50,854 nucleotides of DNA. It comes from Bacteroidota bacterium. Lineage in GTDB: Bacteria > Bacteroidota > Bacteroidia > Bacteroidales > GCA-2711565. The notes beneath the pieces were generated by a model. That model saw only the letters and a program-made list of their open reading frames with translations, ran no database searches and was not told the DNA's origin. The translations under genes were made by a program, and so were the position numbers. Shown piece by piece: positions 32,692-42,744 of the stretch; within the stretch, counting starts at the first letter, position 1; each line of letters opens with the position of its first letter. Where the stretch lies: positions 1-50,854 of the forward strand of contig PARP01000035.1 in assembly GCA_002711565.1 (NCBI GenBank). Reading direction: 5' to 3'.

Positions 32692-33213
32692 ATGCCCGGA
32701 AGACAATTAACATATCAGTGGTTTGCATTATATACCAAATCTCGCAATGAGAAAAAGGTATATACTCAATTAGTTAATCAGGGCATTGAGTGCTTCTTAC
32801 CTCTAGAAACCAAACTCAAACAATGGAGTGATCGAAAGAAAAAGGTTGAAGAACCCATGATCAAATCCTATGTTTTTGTAAAGTCCAGTGAGAAGGAATA
32901 TTATGATATTCTAAATACACCTGGTGCTGTAAGATATGTAACATTTGAAGGTAAAGCTGCTCCAATCCCCGACTGGCAGATTGATGTCATGCGAAGAATG
33001 GTTGAATTGGATGAGCCTCACCATTATTCAGCCTCTTTCTTTAAAAAAGGAGATCTAGTAGAGATCGATGAGGGAACTCTTAAGGGATTTAAAGGAGAAA
33101 TAATCAGGGATAATGAAGGTAAGCAGAGGATTATTATTCGCATTGAAAACATTGGTTACTCCATGGTGGTAGAAACAAATGTAAATAATATCAGATTAAC
33201 AAATGACAAGTAA
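32692..33213 (+). CDS. UpxY/RfaH-like transcription antiterminator (NusG family)
   Basis: 173 residues. The NGN domain (about 9-105) opens YQWFALYTKSRNEKKVYTQL and contains ECFLPLETKLKQWSDRKKKV. The KOW motif is KKGDLVEIDEGTLKGFKGEI. In Bacteroides, UpxY proteins are the first genes of capsule operons and let RNA polymerase read through the long operon; the position here is equivalent. It overlaps the upstream part of the Wza frame. Confidence 0.88.
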   Translation: MPGRQLTYQWFALYTKSRNEKKVYTQLVNQGIECFLPLETKLKQWSDRKKKVEEPMIKSYVFVKSSEKEYYDILNTPGAVRYVTFEGKAAPIPDWQIDVMRRMVELDEPHHYSASFFKKGDLVEIDEGTLKGFKGEIIRDNEGKQRIIIRIENIGYSMVVETNVNNIRLTNDK

Positions 33214-33232
33214 CAAACTTCAAATAATTGCT

Positions 33233-35578
33233 ATGAAAACAAAACTCACCATTTTATTTATTCTTTGTCTGGGATGTATGATTACTTTAAATGCACAAGA
33301 CATCACCAATGTTGATGTTAAGAATTTAAGTGATGCCCAAATCCAGCAAATTATTAGTGAAGTAGAAAGTCGTGGATTGACAATGGATCAAGCGATCGCT
33401 CTTGCTCAAACAAGAGGTGCTTCACCTACACAAATCAATGATCTTAGACGTCGAATTCAAGACTTACAAAAAGGAAAACAAGGTCAAAATCCAACTAGCT
33501 CAATTGCCAATCCGGAGGCTCAAACAACACAGTCTTCAAAAATCATGAGAGAAGCCTTCACTGAAAAGGCTGAAATAGAAGCTACAACTAAGAACAAATC
33601 AATATTTGGTTTTAATTTGTTTAATAATCAGAATTTAACCTTTGAACCTTCTATTAATATTCCTACACCAGCGGGCTATGTGCTTGGAATTGGAGATGAG
33701 ATTTTTATTAATATTTGGGGTGCAAGTCAGCAATCTTACCAACTTATCGTTAAACAAAATGGAGCAATCCATATTGACGATATCGGACCTGTGTTTGTTT
33801 CTGGTTTAAGTCTTGAAAATGCTGAAAGGAGAATCAAGAACAGATTAACAGCTATCTATGCAGGAATGCGTGGTGACAACCCAACTACATTCTCGCAGAT
33901 CAGTTTAGGGAATTTACGTGCAATTAAGATCAACATTATCGGCGAGGTAAATGTTCCAGGTACTTATAATCTTCCATCAACGGCAACAGCTTTCAATGCT
34001 TTATACCTATCAGGAGGACCTAATGAAAATGGTTCATTCAGAAACATTCAATTGATCAGAAATGGAAAAATCATCCAGGTGATCGATGTTTATGATTTTA
34101 TTCTGAAAGCTGAAATGACCGGTAATGCTCAACTTAGAGACCAGGATATACTTTTCGTTCCTACTTATCAGAACAGAGTTTCAGTAGAGGGAGCTTTCAA
34201 ACGAAATGCATTATTTGAACTTACCAATCAGGAATCATTGGCAGATCTGATCCAATATGCAGGAAATTTTAGCGATGAAGCATATAAATCAAATGTAAAC
34301 ATTGTTAGAATTAAAGAAACAGAAAAAGAGATTATTACTGTTGCAACTAAAGATTTTGCTGAGTTCAGATTGCAAAACGGTGATGAGGTTTCAGCGGGTA
34401 GCATTAATGATGTCTACAAGAATAAAGTTACTATTGCTGGTTCTGTTAACAGACCAGGAGAATATGAATGGAAACCTGATCTAAAGCTTAGCAGTCTTAT
34501 AATTATGGCAGACTCCTTAACCGAAGATGCCTTTAAAGAAAGAGCCGTTTTAACCCGGGTTAATGAAGATCTAACTGAAAGAATTATTTCTATCGATATT
34601 GCGAAGGTGATTAGTGGTATGGAGGATATTACTTTACTACCTCAAGACAGGATAGAGATCAAATCTCACTTCGAGCTGAAATCAGATAGATATATTACTG
34701 TTTCCGGAGAGGTAAATACACCTGGTAGATTTGATTATTATGATAACCTAACCCTTGGAGAAGCATTATTCTTTGCAAACGGTCTGAATGACGCAGCTGA
34801 CACGACATATGTTGAAGTCTCAAGGGTTTTGGACAAAAATGAGATGTCAAGACTTGGTGACAAACTAGCACATATTTATACAATGAAGATCCCAAGAAAC
34901 CTAAGTACTAATCTTCAGGATCTGTCATTTAAACTTGAAGTGTTCGATCAGATTAATGTAAGAAGAGCTCCAAACTATAAGCAACAAGGGACAGTTTATG
35001 TTGTTGGAGAAGTTTTATATGGTGGTTCATTTTCTTTACGCAGACGAGAAATGAGAATTTCCGAACTGATCAGCTTATCAGGTGGATTAACAAAATATGC
35101 TTACGCTGAAGGTGCAAGCTTTGAGCGTACCACAGAAGATCTGGGATATGAAAATGTAGCTATTGACCTGAATTATATTATTTCTAATCCTAATAGCGGA
35201 TATGACCTCATTCTAAGAGATGGAGATCGATTAAAGGTACCAAGAATGATGCAGACAGTTAAAGTTTCAGGAGCTGTTCAAAACCCTGTATCTATTACTT
35301 ATTCAAAAGAAGTAGGACTCAAATATTATATCAATCAGGCTGGTGGATATTCTGACTTAGCAATGAAGCGCAAAGTTTATGTAAAATATCCTAATGGTAA
35401 AACAGCGACCACAACCAATTTCATTTTTAAGAACTACCCTGAGATTAAGCCAGGTTGTGAAATTATCGTTCCTCAAAAAGAAGAAAAACAAAGAATAGAT
35501 AATAGTGGTAAATGGATGGCTTGGTCATCTGTAATTGCTTCTTTAGCGGTTGCTTTTGCAACAATTTTCAAGAATTAA
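33233..35578 (+). CDS. polysaccharide export outer-membrane protein (Wza-like, SLBB repeats)
   Basis: 781 residues from ATG 33233. An open frame reaches back to 33203, but MKTKLTILFILCLGCMITL is a clear signal peptide, cleaved near LNA-QD. The polysaccharide-export domain starts about residue 140 (PAGYVLGIGDEIFINIWG). Several SLBB repeats follow (ISLGNLRAIKINIIGEVNVP, NKVTIAGSVNRPGEYEW, YITVSGEVNTPGRFDYY and others), and a hydrophobic C-terminal segment (about 755-775). It should form the outer-membrane channel for the polymer made by this locus. Longer than enterobacterial Wza, as is usual in Bacteroidota. Confidence 0.9.
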   Translation: MKTKLTILFILCLGCMITLNAQDITNVDVKNLSDAQIQQIISEVESRGLTMDQAIALAQTRGASPTQINDLRRRIQDLQKGKQGQNPTSSIANPEAQTTQSSKIMREAFTEKAEIEATTKNKSIFGFNLFNNQNLTFEPSINIPTPAGYVLGIGDEIFINIWGASQQSYQLIVKQNGAIHIDDIGPVFVSGLSLENAERRIKNRLTAIYAGMRGDNPTTFSQISLGNLRAIKINIIGEVNVPGTYNLPSTATAFNALYLSGGPNENGSFRNIQLIRNGKIIQVIDVYDFILKAEMTGNAQLRDQDILFVPTYQNRVSVEGAFKRNALFELTNQESLADLIQYAGNFSDEAYKSNVNIVRIKETEKEIITVATKDFAEFRLQNGDEVSAGSINDVYKNKVTIAGSVNRPGEYEWKPDLKLSSLIIMADSLTEDAFKERAVLTRVNEDLTERIISIDIAKVISGMEDITLLPQDRIEIKSHFELKSDRYITVSGEVNTPGRFDYYDNLTLGEALFFANGLNDAADTTYVEVSRVLDKNEMSRLGDKLAHIYTMKIPRNLSTNLQDLSFKLEVFDQINVRRAPNYKQQGTVYVVGEVLYGGSFSLRRREMRISELISLSGGLTKYAYAEGASFERTTEDLGYENVAIDLNYIISNPNSGYDLILRDGDRLKVPRMMQTVKVSGAVQNPVSITYSKEVGLKYYINQAGGYSDLAMKRKVYVKYPNGKTATTTNFIFKNYPEIKPGCEIIVPQKEEKQRIDNSGKWMAWSSVIASLAVAFATIFKN

Positions 35579-35609
35579 AACACACAACTCTGCCCTAAAA
35601 AATATTAAT

Positions 35610-36731
35610 ATGTCAAAAAAAGAAAACAATATTCAGTTTACAACCAGTGAAGGGGAGATAGATCTTTTAGCTTTGTTAAAAGTACTGTGGGTAAAGCGTA
35701 AGTTGTTAATCTATTTTGTAAGCGTAGGTATTTTATTCGGTTTACTATTTGCATTCACAACGCCGAAACAATATCGAGTTTCTTCAACCTTAGTTCCTCA
35801 AGTAGGAAGCTCTACCAATAAGCTTGGTGGCCTCTCTTCACTTGCTGCAATGGCTGGATTTAAAATGGACATGCCTGTGAGTTCTGAGCTAAACCCAATG
35901 GTTTATCCGAAAATTCTTAATAGTAATGCATTCAAAAAAGACTTGATGTATTGCAAATTTGATTTCGAAAGAGCTGACAAACCTATTACATTATTCGAAT
36001 ATTTTACTCAGGATAAGTATCACAAATTCAGCTTGGCCGGTTTTATTGAAACTTATACTATAAGACTACCTGAAGTCATTATAAGAGCGCTTACCAAAAC
36101 TGATGATGCTGGTGGAGCTTCTGGCCTACAAAGTAAAAGTGAAATATTATCCTTAAATGGACCAGAATATGAAATATCCAAGATCTTAACGGATATTGTA
36201 TTCTTATCGATAAATGACAAGGATGGTTATTTGGTTTTAACCGTTAATATGCCAGAAGCTAAAGCAACAGCACAATTAGGTCATCATACTTTAAGATTAT
36301 TACAGGAGTACATTACTAAATACAGAATTGAAAAAGCCGAACAACAGCTTGAATTTATTCAATCCAGATTTGATCAAAAAAAGAAGGATTTTGAAACCGC
36401 GCAATTAGAGCTTGCTAATTTCCGTGATAAGAACAAATTTGTTTCCACGGCCGTAGCAAAAACTCAGGAAGAAAAACTTCAAAGTGAGTATCAACTAGCC
36501 TTCGAAGTGTATTCTGAATTAGCCCAACAACTCGAAGCTGCAAAAATTAAGGTTAAAGAAGAAACACCTGTACTCACAGTCATTGAACCTATTAGCATCC
36601 CTAATAAATACTTTAAACCTAAGAGAAAAAATATTCTGATCCTTTGGATGGCCACTAGTTTATTCTTGGGTATCTGTTGGATTTTTGGTCAGATCTATTA
36701 CAAAGAATTAAAAAGAAAATGGAATCAATAG
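35610..36731 (+). CDS. chain-length determinant protein (Wzz family)
   Basis: 373 residues from ATG 35610; the frame extends upstream to 35550 only within the end of the Wza gene. TM1 lies near residues 31-50 (LIYFVSVGILFGLLF). A periplasmic region with coiled coil (KAEQQLEFIQSRFDQKKKDF) follows. TM2 is near the C-terminus after PNKYFKPKRKN, with the proline-rich motif reduced. There is no fused tyrosine kinase. It regulates polymer length with Wzy and Wza. Confidence 0.88.
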   Translation: MSKKENNIQFTTSEGEIDLLALLKVLWVKRKLLIYFVSVGILFGLLFAFTTPKQYRVSSTLVPQVGSSTNKLGGLSSLAAMAGFKMDMPVSSELNPMVYPKILNSNAFKKDLMYCKFDFERADKPITLFEYFTQDKYHKFSLAGFIETYTIRLPEVIIRALTKTDDAGGASGLQSKSEILSLNGPEYEISKILTDIVFLSINDKDGYLVLTVNMPEAKATAQLGHHTLRLLQEYITKYRIEKAEQQLEFIQSRFDQKKKDFETAQLELANFRDKNKFVSTAVAKTQEEKLQSEYQLAFEVYSELAQQLEAAKIKVKEETPVLTVIEPISIPNKYFKPKRKNILILWMATSLFLGICWIFGQIYYKELKRKWNQ

Positions 36732-36785
36732 ATTCTCTATTCATATCATATTTCTAAAATATCAACATCAACAAACTTTATTATA

Positions 36786-37757
36786 ATGACACAAACCGGG
36801 AATAGAAAGAACTTTGCATTAATTGGCGCTTCAGGATATATTGCTCCGCGTCATATGAAAGCCATCAAAGATACCGACAATCAGTTGTTGGCAGCTCTTG
36901 ATCCATTTGATAGCGTTGGTATTCTGGATAGCTATTTTCCGGATGCAGACTTCTTTGTTGAGCCTGAAAGGTTCGACAGACATCTTGATAAGAAAAGACG
37001 TAATGGGGGAAATAAGATCGATTATGTAAGTATTTGCTCTCCGAACTATCTGCATGATGCACACATTAGAATGGCATTGAGAAATGAAGCTAATGCGATC
37101 TGTGAGAAACCGATCGTACTAAACCCATGGAATATAGATGCATTAAAAGAGATCGAACGCGAAAGTGGAAAACGAATCTATAATATCCTTCAACTAAGAT
37201 TACATCAAAGTATCATTGATCTGAAGAAACAAGTAGACGAAGGTCCTGCCGATAAGATCTACGACATCGATCTAACATATATCACTTCCAGAGGACATTG
37301 GTATTTTGTGTCATGGAAAGGTGATTCACAAAAATCAGGTGGTGTAGCAACAAATATTGGAGTGCATTTCTTCGATATGCTTACATACATCTTTGGAAAG
37401 TGTAATAAAAGCCTTGTACATAAATTAGATAAGAATACAAATGCTGGTTATCTTGAGCTAGAAAAGGCCAGAGTAAGATGGTTCTTGAGTGTAGATTCAA
37501 ATAATCTTCCTGAAAGTGCAGTTGTGAAAGGACAACGTACATACAGGTCTATACAGATGGAAGGCCAGGAAATTGAATTCTCTGGTGGTTTCACAGATCT
37601 CCATACCCTAGTTTATAAAGACATCTTAGATGGTAAAGGATTCGGTTTGGAAGATGCCAGAACAAGTATCGAAATCGTTCATGAGATCCGTAAAGCAGAA
37701 GTGCATGCTTTAACCGGAGATTATCATCCTCTTTTAAAATCAAAAAGCTTAGTATAA
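36786..37757 (+). CDS. Gfo/Idh/MocA oxidoreductase, WlbA/WbpB-like (UDP-N-acetylamino-glucuronate 3-dehydrogenase)
   Basis: 323 residues. The NAD-binding start is NFALIGASGYIAPRHMKAIK. SICSPNYLHDAHIRMALRN and ICEKPIVLNP (the conserved EKP lysine) follow, with the WlbA-type C-terminal half (SRGHWYFVSWKGDSQKSGG). In the Wbp/Wlb pathway this enzyme oxidises C3 of UDP-GlcNAcA, made by a WbpA-type dehydrogenase, which is the next gene. The pair therefore points to a 2,3-diamino-uronic acid. The matching WbpE and WbpD genes are not adjacent. Confidence 0.85.
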   Translation: MTQTGNRKNFALIGASGYIAPRHMKAIKDTDNQLLAALDPFDSVGILDSYFPDADFFVEPERFDRHLDKKRRNGGNKIDYVSICSPNYLHDAHIRMALRNEANAICEKPIVLNPWNIDALKEIERESGKRIYNILQLRLHQSIIDLKKQVDEGPADKIYDIDLTYITSRGHWYFVSWKGDSQKSGGVATNIGVHFFDMLTYIFGKCNKSLVHKLDKNTNAGYLELEKARVRWFLSVDSNNLPESAVVKGQRTYRSIQMEGQEIEFSGGFTDLHTLVYKDILDGKGFGLEDARTSIEIVHEIRKAEVHALTGDYHPLLKSKSLV

Positions 37758-37796
37758 AAACCCTAATTAAAAACGGAACTTAAATATTGAATACGA

Positions 37797-39095
37797 ATGA
37801 ATAAAGAAATTAAAATTGCAGTTATTGGCTTAGGTTATGTAGGATTGCCATTGGCAGTAGAGTTCGCCAAGAAATTTCCTGTAGTAGGTTTTGAGATCAA
37901 TCAAGGCCGTGTTGACGAATTAAACGAAGGACATGATCCTACTCTTGAAGTTGACGATGAAAACTTACAAGCTGTTCTTTCTTTAGACGCAAATGTGAAT
38001 GAAAAAGGAAAAGGTTTATACTTAACTACGAATATGGATGATATCAAGTCTTCTAATATTTATATAATCGCAGTACCTACTCCAACAGATAAAAACAATC
38101 GCCCTGATCTTACTCCATTAGTGAAAGCATCAGAGACTGTTGGTAAAGTATTATCAAAAGATGACATAGTGATTTATGAGTCAACTGTTTATCCTGGAGC
38201 TACTGAGGATGACTGTGTACCAGTATTGGAAGAAGTTTCAGGTGAGAAGATGAATGATTTCTTTTATGTTGGATATTCTCCAGAGAGAATCAATCCGGGC
38301 GACAAAGTGAACACCTTACTTACGATTACAAAAGTTACTTCTGGTTCAACTCCTGAAACCGGAAAGATCGTTGATGATCTTTATAATGAGATCTTATTAA
38401 ATGGTACTCATCTTGCACCATCAATCAAAGTTGCTGAAGCTTCTAAAGTGATCGAAAACTCGCAAAGAGATATCAATATTGCATTTGTGAATGAGCTATC
38501 AAAAATCTTTAATCTTTTAGAAATTGATACTCTTGATGTACTTGAGGCTGCTGGCACAAAATGGAACTTCCTTCCTTTCAGGCCAGGTCTTGTAGGTGGT
38601 CACTGTATTGGTGTTGATCCTTTCTATTTAGCACAGAAGGCTCAGGAAGTTGGATATCATCCAGAGATCATTTTAGCAGGACGTCGTTTGAATGATTCAA
38701 TGGGTAGTTATGTTGCAGGTGAAGTGGTAAAACTTATGCTAAAATCAGGTCTTCCTGTTAAAGATAATAAGGTTTTAATCTTAGGAATCACATTTAAGGA
38801 AAACTGTCCTGATATCAGAAATACCCGAGCAATTGATGTTGTTGATGAGTTCAAACAATACGGTGTAGAAGTAGATGTATATGATCCAATGGCATGCCCG
38901 AAGGAAGTAATGCATGAATATGGTATCAAGATTGTAAACGAACTACCAGAAGAGAAAAACTATGGAGCAGTTGTACTAACTGTTGCACATGAGAAATTCA
39001 AAGAAATGGATCTTTCAGAATACAAAGCAAACGGAAGTATCATTTACGACGTTAAAGGAATTCTTGAAAAATCAATCATTGATTCAAGATTATAA
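37797..39095 (+). CDS. UDP-N-acetyl-hexosamine 6-dehydrogenase (WbpA/TviB-like)
   Basis: 432 residues of the UDP-glucose/UDP-mannose dehydrogenase family. The Rossmann start is [39 protein letters not shown] follows, and the catalytic Cys is in [19 protein letters not shown]. The DPTLEVDDE and KVTSG segments resemble WbpO/TviB/WbpA rather than UDP-glucose dehydrogenases. It should oxidise UDP-GlcNAc or UDP-GalNAc to the uronic acid, giving the substrate of the WlbA-like enzyme before it. Confidence 0.88.
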   Translation: MNKEIKIAVIGLGYVGLPLAVEFAKKFPVVGFEINQGRVDELNEGHDPTLEVDDENLQAVLSLDANVNEKGKGLYLTTNMDDIKSSNIYIIAVPTPTDKNNRPDLTPLVKASETVGKVLSKDDIVIYESTVYPGATEDDCVPVLEEVSGEKMNDFFYVGYSPERINPGDKVNTLLTITKVTSGSTPETGKIVDDLYNEILLNGTHLAPSIKVAEASKVIENSQRDINIAFVNELSKIFNLLEIDTLDVLEAAGTKWNFLPFRPGLVGGHCIGVDPFYLAQKAQEVGYHPEIILAGRRLNDSMGSYVAGEVVKLMLKSGLPVKDNKVLILGITFKENCPDIRNTRAIDVVDEFKQYGVEVDVYDPMACPKEVMHEYGIKIVNELPEEKNYGAVVLTVAHEKFKEMDLSEYKANGSIIYDVKGILEKSIIDSRL

Positions 39096-39104
39096 TACAT
39101 TTCA

Positions 39105-39137
39105 AAGTACAGCTCAGGGCAGACCTGGGCTGTACTT
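39105..39137. terminator. 14-bp hairpin between the WbpA-like gene and gmd
   Basis: AAGTACAGCTCAGG (39105-39118) pairs with CCTGGGCTGTACTT (39124-39137), with one G-U pair and a 5-nt loop. There is no long T-tract, so it may attenuate rather than end transcription. It would be a natural target for the UpxY-like antiterminator (inference). Confidence 0.65.
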
Positions 39138-39170
39138 AATCCAAAAAATCAAGTAATTAAAAAAGCAACG

Positions 39171-40286
39171 ATGTTAAAAAGGGCACTCATTACAGGCGTT
39201 ACAGGTCAAGATGGCGCATATTTATCTGAGTTTTTACTTAAAAAAGGTTATGAAGTTCATGGTATTAAACGCAGATCTTCACTTATAAACACTGACAGGA
39301 TCGATCATATTTATCAGGATCCTCACTCTGATAATATACGTTTTAGGTTGCACTATGGTGATATGACAGATAGTACCAACTTAATTCGCATTATTCAGGA
39401 AGTTCAACCTGATGAAATCTATAATCTGGCTGCAATGAGTCATGTTCATGTTAGTTTTGATACCCCCGAATATACTGCTAATGCTGATGGTTTAGGAACT
39501 TTAAGAATTCTTGAAGCCATCCGGATTCTTGGAATGGAAAAGAAAACCAGGATCTATCAAGCATCTACCTCAGAACTATACGGTTTGGTTCAGGAAGTCC
39601 CTCAAACAGAAACAACTCCTTTCTACCCACGTTCACCATATGCGGTTGCCAAAATGTATGCATACTGGATCACTGTAAACTATCGTGAAGCATACGGAAT
39701 TTTTGCTTCTAACGGTATTTTATTTAACCACGAATCACCTATTCGTGGTGAAACATTTGTAACTAGAAAGATCACGCGTGCCGTTTCCAGAATTGCCCTT
39801 GGCTTACAGGATAAGGTCTACCTTGGAAACTTAAATGCAAAAAGAGATTGGGGTCATGCCAAAGATTATGTTAGAATGATGTGGATGATCCTTCAGGCTA
39901 AAGAAGCCGAAGATTGGGTTATTGCTACGGGTATTACCACTCCGGTAAGAGATTTCGTAAAAATGGCCTTCGAAAAAGTTGGAATAGAAATTGAATTCAA
40001 AGGATCAGGTGAAAACGAAAAAGGCTATGTCAAGAGCTGCTCAATGAATGAATATCAATTAGAGATCGGATCTGAAGTAGTTTGTGTCGATCCTAGATAT
40101 TACAGACCAACAGAAGTTGAGCTACTTGTTGGAGATGCTACCAAAGCACATGAAAAACTAGGTTGGAAACCAGAATACAATCTGGATGAATTAATTGAAG
40201 ATATGATGACCAGCGATATTAAGCTGATGCAAAAAGATCAGTTTCTAAAAGACAATGGTTTCCAAACACTTAACTACTATGAATAA
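39171..40286 (+). CDS. gmd: GDP-mannose 4,6-dehydratase
   Basis: 371 residues, the normal Gmd length. The NADP-binding motif is [33 protein letters not shown] and [19 protein letters not shown] follow, with the Y-x-x-x-K pair in [13 protein letters not shown] and Gmd-type RRSS near 36-39. It converts GDP-mannose to GDP-4-keto-6-deoxymannose, the precursor of GDP-fucose. Its last 8 bp overlap the fcl start. Confidence 0.94.
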   Translation: MLKRALITGVTGQDGAYLSEFLLKKGYEVHGIKRRSSLINTDRIDHIYQDPHSDNIRFRLHYGDMTDSTNLIRIIQEVQPDEIYNLAAMSHVHVSFDTPEYTANADGLGTLRILEAIRILGMEKKTRIYQASTSELYGLVQEVPQTETTPFYPRSPYAVAKMYAYWITVNYREAYGIFASNGILFNHESPIRGETFVTRKITRAVSRIALGLQDKVYLGNLNAKRDWGHAKDYVRMMWMILQAKEAEDWVIATGITTPVRDFVKMAFEKVGIEIEFKGSGENEKGYVKSCSMNEYQLEIGSEVVCVDPRYYRPTEVELLVGDATKAHEKLGWKPEYNLDELIEDMMTSDIKLMQKDQFLKDNGFQTLNYYE

Positions 40287-41352
40287 GAATTCGAAAATAT
40301 ATGTTGCCGGCCATACTGGATTAGTGGGCTCTGCGATCGTAAGAGCTCTTGAAGCAAAAGGTTATACTAATATCGTTGGCAAATCATTCGAAGAACTTGA
40401 TCTAAGAGATCAAAATGCAGTTGCAACTTATTTTGAGGAAACAAAACCTGAATATGTGTTCCTTGCTGCAGCAAAAGTTGGTGGAATTGTTGCAAACAAT
40501 ACCTATAGAGCAGAATTCATTTATGAAAACCTGATGATCCAAAATAATATCATCCACCAATCATATCTGAATAATGTAAAGAAACTATTATTCCTTGGAT
40601 CAACATGTATTTATCCAAAGAATGCACCTCAACCGCTTCAGGAAGACGCTTTGCTTTCTTCCCAGCTTGAATATACCAATGAACCTTATGCAATCGCAAA
40701 AATTGCAGGAATCAAGCTCATTGAAAGCTATAATCTTCAATATGGCACCAACTATCTGGCAGTAATGCCAACTAATATATATGGACCTTACGATAATTTC
40801 GATCTTGAGAAAAGCCATGTACTACCAGCATTGATCCGCAAGATTCATCTTGGTAAATGTCTTGAAGAAAATAAATGGGATGAGATTAAAAATGACTTGA
40901 ACAGAAGACCTATAGAAGGAGTATCAGGAAATGCGGATAAAACAGAGATTCTAGAAAAACTAGGCAAATATGGTATTATTGATAAGCCTGGTCAAGTTGA
41001 AATATGGGGCACAGGCAAACCAATGCGTGAATTCTTATGGTCAGAAGAATTAGCAAGTGCTTGTGTTTTCGTTGTTGAAAATGTAAACTTCGATGATTTA
41101 CATAATGGAAGCGGTGAGATCTTAAATACCCACATAAATATTGGTACTAGTGAGGAAATAAGCATTTATGATCTTGCACATAAAATAAAAGGCATTATTG
41201 GATATAAAGGTGAGCTAGTATTTAATTCTGACAAACCTGACGGTACAATGAGAAAGGTGACCAATACCGATAAGATCCATGATCTGGGCTGGAAACATGA
41301 GATCAAGATCGATCAAGGAATTGAGAAACTTTATAACTGGTATACTTCTTAA
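40279..41352 (+). CDS. fcl: GDP-L-fucose synthase
   Basis: 357 residues from ATG 40279 ([20 protein letters not shown]); the open frame from 40255 lies inside gmd. [20 protein letters not shown] and [13 protein letters not shown] carry the Ser/Tyr/Lys catalytic set. An insert at about 200-235 (containing [17 protein letters not shown]) makes it longer than the 321-residue E. coli enzyme; such inserts are common in Bacteroidota. It epimerises and reduces the Gmd product to GDP-L-fucose. ATGAATAA overlap with gmd implies coupling. Confidence 0.93.
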   Translation: MNKNSKIYVAGHTGLVGSAIVRALEAKGYTNIVGKSFEELDLRDQNAVATYFEETKPEYVFLAAAKVGGIVANNTYRAEFIYENLMIQNNIIHQSYLNNVKKLLFLGSTCIYPKNAPQPLQEDALLSSQLEYTNEPYAIAKIAGIKLIESYNLQYGTNYLAVMPTNIYGPYDNFDLEKSHVLPALIRKIHLGKCLEENKWDEIKNDLNRRPIEGVSGNADKTEILEKLGKYGIIDKPGQVEIWGTGKPMREFLWSEELASACVFVVENVNFDDLHNGSGEILNTHINIGTSEEISIYDLAHKIKGIIGYKGELVFNSDKPDGTMRKVTNTDKIHDLGWKHEIKIDQGIEKLYNWYTS

Positions 41353-41385
41353 GAGTCGTTTTCTGATTATCGCACATAGAACTGT

Positions 41386-42735
41386 ATGAATAAACTTGTT
41401 CAACAATTTCTTGAAAAAACGACTAAAAGATCGTTAAAGGCCTACAAAAATATGTTGGGTCTGTTTGTTGTCAAAGGCCTGAATGTAGGTGTAAGCTTCT
41501 TAATGGTGCCTCTCGCACTGGGTTATCTCGACCAAACAAGGTATGGAATCTGGATTACACTCTATGGAATTTTCAATTGGTTCAGTCTCTTCGATATTGG
41601 ACTAGGAAATGGCTTAAGAAATAGACTAACCGAAGCACTTGCTAATAAGGATCTGTTTAAAGCAAAGGTTCTGATCAGTACTACATATGCAGCATTAATT
41701 TTGATCTTTGCAGCACTTTTCGCTGTCTTTGCTATAATTAATAATTTCTTAGACTGGACAATTCTACTTAATACACCAACTTCATTCAGAGAAGAGCTAA
41801 ATCTATTAGCTGCATTTGTTTTCTTTTTCTTCTGTATGAGATTTGCGGCTCAACTTGTTACCTCAGTCGCATTAGCGAAGCAAGATCCGGCATTATCACA
41901 AACACTGGAGTTGATAGGGAGGATTATGGCTTTGGCAGGTGTTTTCCTGCTAACAATTTATACAGAAGGTAGCATTCTTTATTTAGGTGTAGTATTAACT
42001 GCAGTGCCGGTTTTTACAGTCATTTTACTTAGTATAATCCTCTACCTGAAAAAATATAGAGACATCTGTCCTTCAATAAAGCTTATAAGATTCAAAGAGC
42101 TCAACAATGTCTTAAACCTAGGATTGAAGTTCTTCATAATTCAGATTGCAGCCATCATTTTTTATCAAACTAATAATTTCATTATTGCTCAGCTTTTTGG
42201 TCCATCAGAAGTTACATCTTTCGATATTTCATTCCAATACTTTGGTATAGCTACCATAGGTTTTATGACAATTCTGATTCCATATTGGTCGGCCATTACA
42301 GATGCATTTACGAGAGGTGATATTGTCTGGATCAAAAATGTTGTAAAGAATCTGAAGCTAATTTGGATCGGTCTTTTAGGACTAGTTATCGCATTATACT
42401 TGCTTTCTGATTTTCTGGTTGACCTATGGCTTGGTGGCAAGATCGAAGTTCAAAAAGATTTATACTTCGTAATGGGGCTTTATGTTCTTGTAAATGCATT
42501 TAATGCTATTTACAGCCAATTCTTAAATGGTGTAGGCAAGGTAATGATTCAATTCTATATTGCATTATCACTAGCGATAATTCATATTCCATTAGCAATT
42601 TTCTTTAGTCAGCATTTTGGAATAAAAGGTATGCTATTCTCAACAATTGGATTTGGGGTTATAACCATCTTTATATATAATTTACAATACAAAAAGATCC
42701 TTAACGGGACAGCAAAGGGTATTTGGAATAAATAG
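41386..42735 (+). CDS. polysaccharide flippase (Wzx/MATE-like oligosaccharide transporter)
   Basis: 449 residues, almost entirely hydrophobic, with about 12 predicted membrane segments. The N-terminal pattern (YKNMLGLFVVKGLNVGVSF, then GYLDQTRYGIWITLYGIFNW and LFDIGLGNGLRNRL) is typical of the O-antigen/polysaccharide export family. It moves the lipid-linked repeat unit across the inner membrane. No wzy polymerase is recognised yet; it may lie beyond the right edge. Confidence 0.88.
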   Translation: MNKLVQQFLEKTTKRSLKAYKNMLGLFVVKGLNVGVSFLMVPLALGYLDQTRYGIWITLYGIFNWFSLFDIGLGNGLRNRLTEALANKDLFKAKVLISTTYAALILIFAALFAVFAIINNFLDWTILLNTPTSFREELNLLAAFVFFFFCMRFAAQLVTSVALAKQDPALSQTLELIGRIMALAGVFLLTIYTEGSILYLGVVLTAVPVFTVILLSIILYLKKYRDICPSIKLIRFKELNNVLNLGLKFFIIQIAAIIFYQTNNFIIAQLFGPSEVTSFDISFQYFGIATIGFMTILIPYWSAITDAFTRGDIVWIKNVVKNLKLIWIGLLGLVIALYLLSDFLVDLWLGGKIEVQKDLYFVMGLYVLVNAFNAIYSQFLNGVGKVMIQFYIALSLAIIHIPLAIFFSQHFGIKGMLFSTIGFGVITIFIYNLQYKKILNGTAKGIWNK

Positions 42736-42744
42736 ACTCAGAAT

